A stretch of DNA of 5,692 bases from the NCBI GenBank assembly GCA_937901365.1, contig CALCEF010000155.1, forward strand, positions 1 to 5,692, read 5' to 3'. The notes beneath the pieces were generated by a model. That model had not been told where the DNA came from. It worked only from the letters and a program-made list of their open reading frames with translations, and made no database searches. A program made the position numbers and the translations under genes. The DNA is from an uncultured euryarchaeote. Lineage in GTDB: Archaea; Thermoplasmatota; Poseidoniia; Poseidoniales; Thalassarchaeaceae. Shown here in pieces: positions 5,538 through 5,692 of this stretch (the stretch's first letter is position 1; each line of letters begins with the position of its first letter).

Positions 5538-5692
5538 TCAAAGCGTTCCGAATCCAAATTCAAAATCGGGAATGTCTTCATCCGGAACACCATCATCTTC
5601 GTCCGCTTGAGATGTCTCTTGGTTCTGATACTTCTCGTATTGTGCTTGAACTTCTTCCGGCTCGATGATTGTGGGTGAGCAATAGAACACGC
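5538..5692 (-). CDS. C-terminal end of an unrecognised gene running off the right edge
   Basis: On the minus strand a frame is open from the window edge (first full codon GTG at 5690-5688) to TGA at 5540-5538, giving the last 51 residues or so. It begins VFYCSPTIIEPEEV and continues as a charged, glutamine- and acid-rich tail (residues such as YEKYQNQ, then DEDDGVPDEDIPDFEF) ending in GFGTL. Codon use matches the neighbouring genes, and the frame is clean where the other frames are broken. The acidic, low-complexity tail suggests a disordered C-terminus, perhaps for protein contacts. I cannot name the family from this piece. It lies 55 bases upstream of the redoxin on the same strand and may lead that transcript. 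Confidence 0.65.
   Translation of the reverse strand, partial: VFYCSPTIIEPEEVQAQYEKYQNQETSQADEDDGVPDEDIPDFEFGFGTL

Noticed and set aside
1..5692. CRISPR array, insertion sequence, integrase, attachment site or toxin-antitoxin pair
   Set aside because: No regularly spaced repeats, terminal inverted repeats or transposase/integrase motifs are visible. The tRNA-Cys shows no duplicated 3' fragment elsewhere in the window.

Overview
The window looks like a compact, roughly 50% GC prokaryotic chromosome segment, most consistent with a free-living archaeon. Supporting this are a short stand-alone Lrp/AsnC regulator, TATA-like AT boxes rather than paired -35/-10 elements, and very tight gene ends. 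A marine Poseidoniales-like (Marine Group II) euryarchaeon is my best guess. This is inference from gene style, not a database match, and the tRNA-Cys D-arm also resembles bacterial ones, so the domain is not settled.

Layout from left to right: (1) the 3' part of a plus-strand gene of uncertain function, ending at 470. (2) A minus-strand tRNA-Cys(GCA) with encoded CCA, abutting that stop codon. (3) A plus-strand class I/II aminotransferase, preceded by a small perfect hairpin. (4) A minus-strand enolase whose stop overlaps the aminotransferase stop by 7 bases. (5) A minus-strand, unrecognised 144-residue protein upstream of enolase. (6) A very AT-rich, T-tract-laden divergent intergenic region. 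(7) A plus-strand Lrp/AsnC regulator. (8) A minus-strand SAM-dependent methyltransferase whose stop abuts the regulator's stop. (9) A minus-strand thioredoxin-fold redoxin with a CNHCPYV motif, overlapping the methyltransferase start by 13 bases. (10) The C-terminal end of another minus-strand gene running off the right edge.

The genes are mostly housekeeping: glycolysis/gluconeogenesis (enolase), amino-acid transamination, cysteine decoding, thiol redox and methylation. Two likely transcription units are visible on the minus strand: unknown protein then enolase, and edge gene then redoxin then methyltransferase. The Lrp-type regulator shares its upstream region with the unknown protein gene and is the obvious candidate to control that region. 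I see no CRISPR array, insertion sequence, phage module or recognisable new multi-gene system. The most unusual items are the methyltransferase's resemblance to the mycobacterial phthiotriol-methyltransferase type, and the unknown protein with its AT-rich, T-tract upstream region.
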